Of a stretch of 64,000 nucleotides of DNA, positions 35,614-46,053 are shown piece after piece. The notes beneath the pieces were generated by a model. That model had not been told where the DNA came from, made no database searches, and was given only the letters and a program-made list of their open reading frames with translations. Both the position numbers and the translations under genes were made by a program. Each line of letters opens with the position of its first letter. The first letter of the stretch is position 1. Location: assembly GCF_000733775.1 (NCBI RefSeq), contig NZ_JPOE01000005.1, forward strand, positions 868,001-932,000. The letters are read 5' to 3'. Origin of the DNA: Thiomonas sp. FB-Cd. GTDB lineage: Bacteria; Pseudomonadota; Gammaproteobacteria; Burkholderiales; Burkholderiaceae_C.

Positions 35614-36728
35614 TTGATTCGGCCCTCAAACAGTGTCATGCGGCGTATTTGACAAACGGATCTTGAAAGAAGGTTTTGACACGCTCGGGCTTGTTGGTCA
35701 GGGCGGTCATGTGCTCAACGGCGGCGGCCTGCAACTTCGCCTTGGTTCTCACTGGAACCTTGGTTCGGATCACATGCTTGAGGTCCGCGTTCAGGCGCTC
35801 CTCCGGATTGAGCTCAGGGCTGTAGCTGGGCAGATAGAACACCTCCATCTGCTCGGCGTGCTGCGCCAGCCACGCCTTCACCGGCTTGCAATGATGCACC
35901 CCCAGGTTGTCCAGAATCAGGAAGATCTTCTTGCCCGTGTCTTTGACCAGGGACTCGAAGAACTCGATCAACCGCTCATGGTTGAACGCGCCGTCGATGA
36001 TCATCCAGCGCGCCTTGCCCTGGTTGGTGACGGTGGCAATCATGGAGAGCTTTTGACGTGTGCCGCCCACCGCCATGGCCACCGGCGTCTGCCCCTTGGG
36101 CGCAAAGCTGCGGCCCCGCACATCGGTGTTGACCAGCGCCGTCTCGTCGCCCCAGTGAATCTCTGCGCCCTCGGCCTTGGCGCGCTGCGCAATCTGCGGG
36201 TACTGCGTGTCCAGCCATTCCTTGACCGCTGCAGGTGACTGTTCATAGGTCCGCTTGATCGGCTTTTGCGGCGTGAAGCCCCAGCGCGCCAGGTATTTGC
36301 CCACTGAGCGCACATGCAGCTTGATGCCGTATTCGCGCTCGATCAACTGCATGACGGCGGCTCGGCTCCATAGTGCGAAGTCCATCTTCAACTGCTCCGG
36401 GCGGTGGTCGCAGATGAGGCGCTGTATGGCTTGTTCCTGCTCCATCGACAGGGCGCGGTCTTCGCCACTGCGCCGACCGCGTGTGTGCGGCGCCAGACCC
36501 GCCAATCCCTGCGATTCAAAGCGCGCGATCGTCTTGCTCACTGCCGTGTAGCTCAACCCGATCTCCTGGGCAATCTGCGTGCGCGTTCGCCCTCGTTTGT
36601 GCGCGCGGATGACTTGCCGGCGCCGCTCGTGCTGCTCGGCTGGGCTGAGTTTTCTTGCATCGTCTTTTTCCATGAATCTGAGATGCGGAAAAACTCAATA
36701 AGTTCAATCTATTTGTGGGCCGTATCTA
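35614..36728 (-). mobile_element. Second IS630-family element, about 1115 bp, TA-flanked
   Basis: The ends carry imperfect inverted repeats: left TTGATTCGGCCCTCAAACAG and right (read inward) TAGATACGGCCCACAAATAG. TA dinucleotides flank both ends (35612-35613 and 36729-36730), as expected for IS630-type target duplication. The transposase reads on the minus strand and fills the element. The ends and the transposase are clearly different from those of the element at 26.0-27.2 kb. Confidence 0.85.
35636..36673 (-). CDS. IS630-family transposase
   Basis: This 345-residue transposase has an N-terminal winged/helix-turn-helix part (RTQIAQEIGLSYTAVSKTIARF), a second DNA-binding part containing REYGIKLHVRSVGKYL, and a DDE core with EIHWGDETAL (Asp), LILDNLGVHH (Asp) and SPELNPEERLNADLK (Glu). 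The frame is intact with a complete stop. It belongs to the IS630 subgroup whose transposases carry 'YSPELNPIE'-like motifs, distinct from the SASWLNMVE type at 26 kb. Confidence 0.92.
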   Translation of the reverse strand: MEKDDARKLSPAEQHERRRQVIRAHKRGRTRTQIAQEIGLSYTAVSKTIARFESQGLAGLAPHTRGRRSGEDRALSMEQEQAIQRLICDHRPEQLKMDFALWSRAAVMQLIEREYGIKLHVRSVGKYLARWGFTPQKPIKRTYEQSPAAVKEWLDTQYPQIAQRAKAEGAEIHWGDETALVNTDVRGRSFAPKGQTPVAMAVGGTRQKLSMIATVTNQGKARWMIIDGAFNHERLIEFFESLVKDTGKKIFLILDNLGVHHCKPVKAWLAQHAEQMEVFYLPSYSPELNPEERLNADLKHVIRTKVPVRTKAKLQAAAVEHMTALTNKPERVKTFFQDPFVKYAA

Positions 36729-36867
36729 TAGGCTCGTTGCTGCCGACCATGCTTTGCCATGAACCGCATCGAGCTCCCGTTCGCACGCAGCCGCCGCCTC
36801 ACGGCTGGCGCCCGGAGCAGAGCGGGATTCGTCGGCATGAAATCGCGCCCTCCAGCACAATCGCCGG

Positions 36868-37830
36868 ATGGACTTCATCATTCTGTTGCTCGGTGGCGCG
36901 GTGCTGGGGCTGGTTGGCGTGCTGGTGCGCTTGGCCGGCCATGTGGGCGTCGGGCCGTTCGGCAGTGCCTTCTGGCGCATGGCGCTGGCCACGCCGGTGC
37001 TCGTTGGCTGGGCGCTTTCGGCTTCACGGAGTGCGCGGCGGAAGCGCTTGCAGGCGGAGGCACTGCCGCACGCGCAGACGGTTGCCGCGCAGCCTGTTAG
37101 CGGGAGTGCGCCGCGCATCGCATTGAGCGCTCGTGGCGGGCCGCCGCAACCGCTCGCCAGCTGGCCTCAGGGCTGGCTGCTCGCCTTCGCCGCGGTCATG
37201 TTCGCCGGCGACCTCATCCTGTTTCACCTTGGCCTTTTCTGGAGCACAGTGGCGAACGCGACGATGGAGTCCAACCTCGCACCGATCGTCATCACCCTGG
37301 CATTCTGGACGATCACGCGGGTGGCGCCACGGGGCCTGTTCTTGCTGGGTCTGGCCGCCTCGCTCGCCGGCGCCCTGCTGATGATCGGGCCACATTTTGA
37401 CCACAGCCGCGCCCTGCTTGGTGATGTGTGCGGCATATTCTCGGCCGTGTTCTACGCGGGTTATCAGATCGGCGTGCAGCAGGCCCGGCAAAAGCTGGAC
37501 ACCCTGCATCTGATGGCTTGGGTGACGGCTGGCGCCGCGCTGGCGCTGTGGCCCTTCGCACTGGCTGAAGCACGCCTGTGGCCCACCGCGCCAATCGGCT
37601 GGGTTTGGCTTGTTCTACTTGCGCTTGTGGTGCAAATCGGCGGGCAGGTGGTCATCGCCTACGCCGTCAAGCACCTGAGCCCCGCCCTGTCGTCGATCGG
37701 GCTGCTGGTTCAACCGGCGACCTCGGCCGTGTATGCGTGGCTTTTGCTCGGCGAGGGGCTGGGCGCATGGCAGCTCGTGGGTGCCGGACTTTTGCTCGCC
37801 GGCATTTATCTCGCGCGGCGTGGCCTCTAG
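36868..37830 (+). CDS. EamA/DMT-family transporter
   Basis: This 320-residue inner-membrane protein has two EamA repeats and about ten membrane segments, starting with MDFIILLLGGAVLGLVGVLV. A hydrophilic Ala/Arg/Pro-rich insertion of about 40 residues lies after the second segment (about 55-95). Members export or import metabolites; the substrate cannot be told. The C-terminus (QPATSAVYAWLLLGE) is typical of the second repeat. It ends tail to tail with the DUF2147 gene, overlapping by 4 nt. Confidence 0.88.
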   Translation: MDFIILLLGGAVLGLVGVLVRLAGHVGVGPFGSAFWRMALATPVLVGWALSASRSARRKRLQAEALPHAQTVAAQPVSGSAPRIALSARGGPPQPLASWPQGWLLAFAAVMFAGDLILFHLGLFWSTVANATMESNLAPIVITLAFWTITRVAPRGLFLLGLAASLAGALLMIGPHFDHSRALLGDVCGIFSAVFYAGYQIGVQQARQKLDTLHLMAWVTAGAALALWPFALAEARLWPTAPIGWVWLVLLALVVQIGGQVVIAYAVKHLSPALSSIGLLVQPATSAVYAWLLLGEGLGAWQLVGAGLLLAGIYLARRGL

Positions 37831-38276
37831 GGTGCTTCTTTTTCCCTTACCCAGGTCTGCGTGCGACCGAGCAGCGGAATCCCGATATAGCCGCGCACCT
37901 TGAGGCGCGCACCAACCTCGATCAACCAAGCCTTGCAGTGATACGTCTTGCCGTTGTCGGGATCGACGATCTCGCCGCCGCCGTAGCTTCCCGTGCCGTC
38001 CTTGCGCAAGCCGGTGAGGATGGTCATGCCGATGATTTTCTGGTCTTTGAGCGCACCGCGGCACGCGGTGCATACGCGGTTGGGGTCGGCACCGGGCACC
38101 AGCGCCTTGATCACCGTGCCGCTGTAACTGCCGTCCGCTTGTTCGACGATGCGGATCAGCGCCTTGGGCTTTCCGGTCTTGTCGTCGATGGTCTTCCAGT
38201 CGCTGGCAAGGGTCATGCTCTGGGCCCAGCACGCCGCCGTGCCTCCGACCAGGCACAGTGCGAGCACAAAGCGCAT
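37827..38276 (-). CDS. DUF2147 exported protein
   Basis: This small secreted protein (149 residues from MRFVLALC) has a clear signal peptide, MRFVLALCLVGGTAACWAQS, and a DUF2147 domain: DWKTIDDKTGKPKALIRI, GTVIKAL, and the C-terminal LKVRGYIGIPLLGRTQTW. A CxxC pair (VCTACRG) sits mid-protein. The family's function is unknown; it is predicted periplasmic. I prefer the start at 38276 over 38321 because the signal peptide begins there. It follows trhO by about 50 bp on the same strand. Confidence 0.87.
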   Translation of the reverse strand: MRFVLALCLVGGTAACWAQSMTLASDWKTIDDKTGKPKALIRIVEQADGSYSGTVIKALVPGADPNRVCTACRGALKDQKIIGMTILTGLRKDGTGSYGGGEIVDPDNGKTYHCKAWLIEVGARLKVRGYIGIPLLGRTQTWVREKEAP

Positions 38277-38329
38277 GGCGTGGATCACCCAACCCGAAGG
38301 AACGCGTGTGAAATTCGACATCGCTTTTC

Positions 38330-39145
38330 TTAAGAATTGGTTGCAAGCTCATCGAGCGCTGTTGCCGATGGCGAGGACGTCGGGGAGAGGCTCGCATCCA
38401 GCACTTCGCGCGCATCGAACACGAAACAGCCACCGGTGTAGTGCGCAGCACCGACTTGCTCGAAATACTTGAGAATGCCGCCATCGAGCTGGTAGACGCG
38501 CTCGAAACCCGCTTCCTGCATCAGCAAGGCTGCCTTCTCGCAACGGATGCCGCCCGTGCAGTAGGTCACCACGGTGTGACCGGCGAAACGCTCCGCCTGC
38601 GCCTCCACTGCCGGGGCGAAGTCGCTGAAGCGATGAATGCGGAAATCCACGCAAGCGTCAAACCCGCCGAGGTCGCGTTCAAAGGCATTTCGCGTGTCGA
38701 GCATCACCACTGGGCGCCCCTCATCGTCCTGCCCCGCGCCTAACCAGCGCTTCAGGGTCTCGGGTGCCACGGCGGGCGCGCGATGGCTGGATGCCGGGCG
38801 GATCTGCGGACGGTTCAGGGTGATGATCTCGCGCTTGATCTTCACCTTCATTCGGCGAAACGGCGGGGCCGCGGACCACGACTCCTTGGGCGTCAGATCG
38901 GCGAAGCGCGCATCGGCGCGCAGCTCGGCGACCATCGCGCGCACGGACGCACTTCCGCCCGCCAGGAACAGGTTGATGCCCTCGGAGGCGAGCAATACGG
39001 TTCCCCTGAGTTGCAGCGCGTTGCACCGTTGCGCGATACGCTCGCGCAGAGCCGGCAAGTCGTCAAGAGCGACGAACTTGTAGGCCGAGACGTTGAGCAC
39101 CGGCGGTGCCTCAGAGTCCGTGATTGGGTTTCGTGTGGCGAGCAT
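38330..39145 (-). CDS. trhO: tRNA uridine(34) hydroxylase, rhodanese-like
   Basis: This 271-residue protein of the YceA/TrhO family catalyses oxygen-dependent 5-hydroxylation of U34 in some tRNAs. It has an N-terminal ferredoxin-like domain (VSAYKFVALDDLPALRERI...GTVLLASEGIN), a central REIITLNR segment and a rhodanese domain with the active-site loop TYCTGGIRCEKA. The C-terminal YFEQVG...GGCFVFDAR is characteristic. Its length is a little shorter than E. coli TrhO, whose C-terminal extension is longer. It reads divergently from the MFS gene. Confidence 0.92.
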   Translation of the reverse strand: MLATRNPITDSEAPPVLNVSAYKFVALDDLPALRERIAQRCNALQLRGTVLLASEGINLFLAGGSASVRAMVAELRADARFADLTPKESWSAAPPFRRMKVKIKREIITLNRPQIRPASSHRAPAVAPETLKRWLGAGQDDEGRPVVMLDTRNAFERDLGGFDACVDFRIHRFSDFAPAVEAQAERFAGHTVVTYCTGGIRCEKAALLMQEAGFERVYQLDGGILKYFEQVGAAHYTGGCFVFDAREVLDASLSPTSSPSATALDELATNS

Positions 39146-39257
39146 GGGCGAAGTTTATGACGCCGCCTGGCCCGCTGCCTCGCCCGTGCCCGAGGAGAGG
39201 ACCGCCATCGCGCGGCTTGTGCAATGATGCACGCTGCACGCTTCTCCAACACGACCC

Positions 39258-40601
39258 ATGCCCGCACCCGACACCGCCCGCCCCAACCAGTTCGCCCTGC
39301 TCGGCCAGCGCCGCTTCGCCCCGTTTTTCTGGACCCAGTTTTCGGGTGCCGGCAACGATAACCTCTTCAAATTCGGGTTCACGGTGATGGTGACCTACCG
39401 CGCCGAGGCTGCATCCGCCTTGTCGGCCGGCTTGATGGTCAACCTCATTGCTGCCCTGTACATCCTGCCCTTCGTGCTCTTCTCGGCCACCAGCGGCCAA
39501 CTGGCCGACAAGTTCGACAAGGCCTCCCTGATGCGCAAGGTCAAGGCATTGGAGATTGCAATCATGCTGCTCGCAGCGTGGGGTTTCATGGCTGGCAACG
39601 TACCCGCGCTGCTCGCCTGCGCTTTCGGCATGGGTCTGCATTCAACGCTTTTCGGTCCAGCGAAATACGCCTATCTGCCCCAGCACTTGAATGCGGCCGA
39701 ACTCACAGGGGGCAATGGCATGACGGAAATGGGCACGTTCGTTGCCATCCTCCTCGGCAATCTCGCAGGCGGCCTGCTCATGGCCTTCGAGCAGGGACCG
39801 CTGTTGGCTGGCGCCGCCTGCCTCGCCGTGGCACTTGTGGGCTGGGCCGTGGCACGGTTCATTCCCCCCACTCCACCGGTGGAACCCTCGCTGCGCATCA
39901 ACTGGAACCCATTGACCGAGACAGCGCGCAATCTCAAGCTGGCCGCCACCGACCGCACAGTCCTCCAGGCCCTGCTGGCCATCTCCTGGATGTGGTTCTA
40001 CGGCGTGGCCTTTCTTACCCAGTTTCCCGTGTTCGCCAAACATGTTCTAGGCGGCAACGAAGCGGTGGCCTCCTTATTGCTTGTCGTGTTTTCGATTGGC
40101 ATCGGCTTCGGGTCACTGGCCTGCGAGTGGCTGGCACGTGGGCGCGTGGAAATTGGCCTGGTGCCCCTGGGGGCTCTAGGCATGACAGCTTTCGGAGTGG
40201 ATCTGTATCTTTCTACGCGTGGTCTTCCCCACATCGTGACACTGCAGGGCGCCGCGGCTTTCGTGCGAGACCAGGCGCATTGGCGCGTGATGCTTGATTT
40301 GTTCTTACTTTCCGCCAGCGCCGGCATTTACAGCGTTCCACTGTACGCACTGATTCAGATGCATACCCCCATCACCCATCGCTCGCGCGTGATTGCGGCA
40401 AACAACATCATCAATGCCCTGTACATGATCGTGTGCTCGGGCTATTGCGCTGCGCTGCTTGCCGCCGGTGTCGGGGTGCCCATGCTGCTGCTGAGCGTGG
40501 CCCTGCTCAATGTCCTGGCCACGGCCTTTTTGCTGTGGCGCCAACCGCTGTACGGACGACACTTCCTCGCTTGGATCCGTGGGCGGGCAATGGCCACCTG
40601 A
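39258..40601 (+). CDS. LplT-like MFS transporter
   Basis: This 447-residue major facilitator with about 12 membrane segments resembles LplT, the lysophospholipid flippase, and the MFS half of Aas-type fusions. Signatures are RRFAPFFWTQFSGAGNDNLFK near the start (given here as RRFAPFFWTQF then GAGNDNLFK), GQLADKFDKASLMRKVK between helices 2 and 3, and GLHSTLFGPAKYAYLP. The acyltransferase and acyl-ACP synthetase domains of Aas fusions are absent. Transport of lysophospholipid is inferred from family only. It ends 9 bp before the 3' end of tgt. Confidence 0.84.
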   Translation: MPAPDTARPNQFALLGQRRFAPFFWTQFSGAGNDNLFKFGFTVMVTYRAEAASALSAGLMVNLIAALYILPFVLFSATSGQLADKFDKASLMRKVKALEIAIMLLAAWGFMAGNVPALLACAFGMGLHSTLFGPAKYAYLPQHLNAAELTGGNGMTEMGTFVAILLGNLAGGLLMAFEQGPLLAGAACLAVALVGWAVARFIPPTPPVEPSLRINWNPLTETARNLKLAATDRTVLQALLAISWMWFYGVAFLTQFPVFAKHVLGGNEAVASLLLVVFSIGIGFGSLACEWLARGRVEIGLVPLGALGMTAFGVDLYLSTRGLPHIVTLQGAAAFVRDQAHWRVMLDLFLLSASAGIYSVPLYALIQMHTPITHRSRVIAANNIINALYMIVCSGYCAALLAAGVGVPMLLLSVALLNVLATAFLLWRQPLYGRHFLAWIRGRAMAT

Positions 40602-40610
40602 ATGCATCGT

Positions 40611-42389
<1,779 letters not shown>

Positions 42390-43442
42390 TCAACCGCGCT
42401 GCAGCAGCATGGCGTCCCCATAGCTGAAAAACCGGTACCGCTCGCGCACGGCATGCGCATAGGCCGCCTGGATGCGCTCGAGCCCGGCAAAGGCGGCGAC
42501 AAGCATGAGCAGGGTCGAACGCGGCAGATGAAAGTTCGTGATCAGCAGGTCAATCCAGGCGAAACGGTGGCCCGGGGTGATGAAAATGTCCGTCTCGCCT
42601 TGCAGCGTTGGCCACGTCCCATCCCCCGCTGGCTCGAGTTGTGCCAGGCGCGCTGCGGTCTCGAGTGTGCGCACGGTCGTGGTGCCCACGGCGACGATGC
42701 GCCCACCGGCGGCGCGGGTATGGGCAATGGCCTGCAGCGTGGAGCCAGGCACGGTGTAGCGTTCGCTGTGCATGCGGTGCAGCGCGATGTCGTCCACCTT
42801 CACCGGCTGAAAGGTCCCGGCACCAACATGCAGGGTGACATGCGCCCGCTTCACGCCCCGCGCTTCGAGCGCCTCCAACAGCGCTTCATCGAAATGCAGT
42901 GCCGCAGTCGGCGCCGCCACCGAGCCCGGCGCTCGCGCGAACACCGTCTGGTAGCGACGCGCGTCGTCGGCATCATCTGCGTGGCGAATGTAGGGTGGCA
43001 ACGGCACATGCCCGTGTGCCTCCATCAGCGCGTGGGGATCCCCGGAAAACCGCAGCCGGAACAAGGCGCCCTGCGCATCCGGCCAGCGCCCGAGCACCTC
43101 GGCCTCAAAGCCGCCTTGCATGCGCAGCACCGTTCCTGGAGCCGGCTTTTTGCTCACGCGCATGTGAGCGATCACTTCACCTTCAGACTCGACTCTCTCG
43201 ACAAGAAGCTCCACCGCCCCGCCACTCGGCTTGCTGCCAAACAGGCGTGCCTTGATGACCTTGGTGTCATTGAACACCAGCAGGTCACCGGGCTGCAGCA
43301 GTTCGGGCAGTTCACGAAACAGGCGATCCGTCAACACTGCGCTGCGGGCATCGAGCAGACGGCTGGCGCTGCGCTCGGCAGCTGGGTGCTGGGCGATCAG
43401 CCCGGGAGGAAGCTCGAAATCAAAGTCGACAAGTCGAACCAT
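42390..43442 (-). CDS. queA: S-adenosylmethionine:tRNA ribosyltransferase-isomerase
   Basis: This 350-residue enzyme builds the epoxycyclopentane ring of queuosine from SAM on preQ1-tRNA. Landmarks are [14 protein letters not shown] at the start, [39 protein letters not shown] and the C-terminal [15 protein letters not shown] and [17 protein letters not shown] 43442 (MVRLVDFD) is the family start; the 31-codon upstream extension is not conserved. A decayed copy of its 3' part lies at about 34.5-34.8 kb. Confidence 0.96.
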   Translation of the reverse strand: MVRLVDFDFELPPGLIAQHPAAERSASRLLDARSAVLTDRLFRELPELLQPGDLLVFNDTKVIKARLFGSKPSGGAVELLVERVESEGEVIAHMRVSKKPAPGTVLRMQGGFEAEVLGRWPDAQGALFRLRFSGDPHALMEAHGHVPLPPYIRHADDADDARRYQTVFARAPGSVAAPTAALHFDEALLEALEARGVKRAHVTLHVGAGTFQPVKVDDIALHRMHSERYTVPGSTLQAIAHTRAAGGRIVAVGTTTVRTLETAARLAQLEPAGDGTWPTLQGETDIFITPGHRFAWIDLLITNFHLPRSTLLMLVAAFAGLERIQAAYAHAVRERYRFFSYGDAMLLQRG

Positions 43443-43742
43443 GGGGAAACACAAGGAAAACGCTGGAATCTGAATGCCAAGCCCGCATTGTCGAGCCAAT
43501 CGACCCAGCGCGCCCCCTTGGGGTCTGGTCGCCATTATTTGGTAGGAGGCCCGCGCGCATGACGCTGCCTACAGTGCCCATCGGGCAAGTCCCGCCATCG
43601 TCCGAGCTGCCCCGGGGAACAGGCCCCGTATCCCCGGGGCTGTGCGAGATCTGGCGCATGCCTATAGTGATTAAGCTTGGTGCAAGGGTAGCCCATGGAC
43701 TCGACGGCCGCTCGCTATCGTTTCTGATCTGTGGAAAGTGAC
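43443..43742. other. Divergent intergenic region between queA and the acyl-AMP-ligase gene
   Basis: About 300 bp between divergently read genes; promoters for both sides are expected here. I see no repeat or operator I can name, and no convincing promoter pair. Confidence 0.4.
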
Positions 43743-45632
43743 ATGAATGTCTTTGATTCGCAACACGAACCACGAACATTGCCCGCCCTGCTGGAAATCG
43801 CGGCAAAGCGCGCCACCTTGAGTGGTTTGGCCCTGCTCGCGCCGGGTTCCGAGTCTTTGGACTATGCCGGGCTGCTTGAGCAGATCCATGCCAATGCCCG
43901 TTTTTTGCATGATTTCGGGGCGGCTCCAGAAAGCCGTATCGCGCTGGTCCTGCCCAACGGACCCCACATGGCACTGGCTTGCCTCAGTGTCTTGAGCTGC
44001 TGCGCCTGCGCACCGCTGAACCCTGCCTACCAGGCTGAGGAATTTCGCTTCTATCTCGACGATACGAAGGCGCAAGCTGTGATCGTTGAGCGTGGCGTGG
44101 ACAGCGCCGTGCGATCGGTCGCCCGGGACCTCGGGCTTTCGGTCATCGAGATCGACCCGGCAACGGTTGCGGGGCAATTCACCACGGTTTCGCGGGCAGG
44201 CATGGCGGCGCTGCCTGGCGCGGCAAGCGCTCGGCCCGTGCGATCTGAAGATGTGGCCCTCATTTTGCACACGAGCGGCACCACTGGGCGACCGAAAATT
44301 GTTCCACTGAGCCAGGCGAACCTCGCAGCTTCGGCATTCACGATCGCCTCTTGGCTGCAATTGACGCCGGCTGACCGCTGCTTGAATGTCATGCCGCTTT
44401 TCCATATCCATGGTCTCGTCGGTGTCCTTCTTGCCTCGCTCAGTGCGGGCGCCAGCGTGGTGTGTACGTCCGGGTTTGAGCCGGAGGCATTCTTCCCATG
44501 GATGCATGCGTTTGCGCCCAGTTGGTACAGCGCGGTTCCAACCATTCATCAAACCATCATCGCGCAAGCTGGCGCCACCAATCCAGGCACGATGCCCCGA
44601 TTGCGTTTCGTGCGCTCGTCGTCAGCGAGCCTTCCACCGCGAACCTTTGACGCGCTGCAGGCTCTATTCGAAGCGCCCGTCATCGAGGCTTATGGCATGA
44701 CCGAAGCATCGCACCAGCTTGCCAGCAACCCGCTGCCACCCGCAATGCGCAAGCCTGGCGCCGTGGGCCTTCCAACCGGAACACAGATTGCGATCATGGA
44801 TGCCGAGGGCAGCCTTGTCGTGTCCGGTGAACTTGGAGAAATCGTGGTGCGTGGGCCCGGCGTGACAGCGGGCTATGAACGCAACCCAGGTGCCAATGAC
44901 AGGGCTTTCGTTGAGGGGTGGTTCCGCACCGGCGACCAAGGCCGGTTTGATGCCGACGGCTATCTGGTCATCACGGACCGGCTCAAGGATATCGTGAATC
45001 GGGGCGGCGAAAAGGTGTCGCCACGCGAGGTCGACGAGGTTCTTCTCGAGCACCCCGAAGTGATGCAAGCAGTCGCTTTCGCGGTTCCGCATCCCACCCT
45101 GGGCGAGGATCTGGCCGCCGCCGTCGTCCCGCGACTCCAAAGCACAGTCGACGAACAAACGCTACGCGCCTATGCCTTTGGTCGGATGGCTGAACACAAA
45201 GTGCCCTCGCGCATCCTTGTGGTTTCCGCCATTCCAAAGGGGCCGACAGGCAAGATGCAACGTGCTGCATTGCCATCGCACTTCGCCGCGATGCTGCGCG
45301 TTGCGTTCGAAGCGCCCCGGGCTGGACTTGAAGCCGACCTTGCGACCCTCTTTGAGCAAACGCTCCAGTGCACCGCCATCGGCCGCCATGACAATTTCTT
45401 CGGCCGCGGTGGTGACTCTCTACAGGGGATGCGCCTGATGCACAAGGTCAATGCCCGGTTTTCGACCACCATGCCAGCCACAACGCTGTTTCATCACCCA
45501 ACGCCGGCACAACTGGCAACAGCCCTGTCCGCGGCGCGAAGCGCTCAGGACGAGGGGTTGGCAGCCATCCTGGACGAGGTCAATGGCCTGACCGATGAAG
45601 AGGTGCAACAGCTTCTGCGCCAGCAGCCGTAG
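43743..45632 (+). CDS. Acyl-AMP ligase fused to a carrier domain (loading protein)
   Basis: This 629-residue protein joins an acid-activating AMP ligase (about 1-520) to a carrier with its serine at 559 (GRGGDSL). Ligase motifs: HTSGTTGRPK, MPLFHIHGL, EAYGMTEASHQ, GWFRTGDQG, DRLKDIVNRGGEKVSP and the terminal lysine in GPTGKMQ. It looks more like acyl/oxalyl-CoA synthetases than amino-acid A domains, so it probably loads a carboxylic acid on its own carrier to start the downstream NRPS. The tail (GLTDEEVQQLLRQQ) resembles short tails found at the end of some NRPS starter proteins. ATG 43743 is preceded by GGAAAG; a GTG at 43731 is an alternative. The NRPS follows after 421 bp. Confidence 0.85.
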   Translation: MNVFDSQHEPRTLPALLEIAAKRATLSGLALLAPGSESLDYAGLLEQIHANARFLHDFGAAPESRIALVLPNGPHMALACLSVLSCCACAPLNPAYQAEEFRFYLDDTKAQAVIVERGVDSAVRSVARDLGLSVIEIDPATVAGQFTTVSRAGMAALPGAASARPVRSEDVALILHTSGTTGRPKIVPLSQANLAASAFTIASWLQLTPADRCLNVMPLFHIHGLVGVLLASLSAGASVVCTSGFEPEAFFPWMHAFAPSWYSAVPTIHQTIIAQAGATNPGTMPRLRFVRSSSASLPPRTFDALQALFEAPVIEAYGMTEASHQLASNPLPPAMRKPGAVGLPTGTQIAIMDAEGSLVVSGELGEIVVRGPGVTAGYERNPGANDRAFVEGWFRTGDQGRFDADGYLVITDRLKDIVNRGGEKVSPREVDEVLLEHPEVMQAVAFAVPHPTLGEDLAAAVVPRLQSTVDEQTLRAYAFGRMAEHKVPSRILVVSAIPKGPTGKMQRAALPSHFAAMLRVAFEAPRAGLEADLATLFEQTLQCTAIGRHDNFFGRGGDSLQGMRLMHKVNARFSTTMPATTLFHHPTPAQLATALSAARSAQDEGLAAILDEVNGLTDEEVQQLLRQQP

Positions 45633-46053
45633 GAGCCGGGATTGCGGAGCCCATGGTTTGGCCAATCGGACTCCGGCGCCAGCCCATTTCTACCGAATGT
45701 GCTGGTCACCAGATGAATAACGGGCGCTGGTGGGTTGCCCACTGTTACAGACCGTCGGGGTGCGGTGACCGAGATCAACCAGCGACATCGCGCAGATTGT
45801 CGCCACAGCGGATTTCCTCAATCTGTGGCTTCGACGCAATCAGGCGCAATAGATCGCTCCGAAAGCCTGCCTCGCCGGCTGGCGAAGCCAACAGCGACCT
45901 CAACGCCATGAACAGGATCGTGTACCGCAGCTATCGTCTCATGCATCCTGAGCCCCGTGATGGCTGGACTCGTGCGCTGCCATCCCGCTCCCCCGTTTGG
46001 GCCGCTGTGTTCCCGCCCGGTCTTCTTCAACTGATTGATCATCATTTCCAGGC
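45633..46053. other. Intergenic region between the loading protein and NRPS
   Basis: These 421 bp contain a plus-strand frame of about 137 codons (45653-46066) with no recognisable domain and no MbtH similarity; I do not call it a gene. It may hold the promoter of the NRPS, but none is clear. Confidence 0.4.
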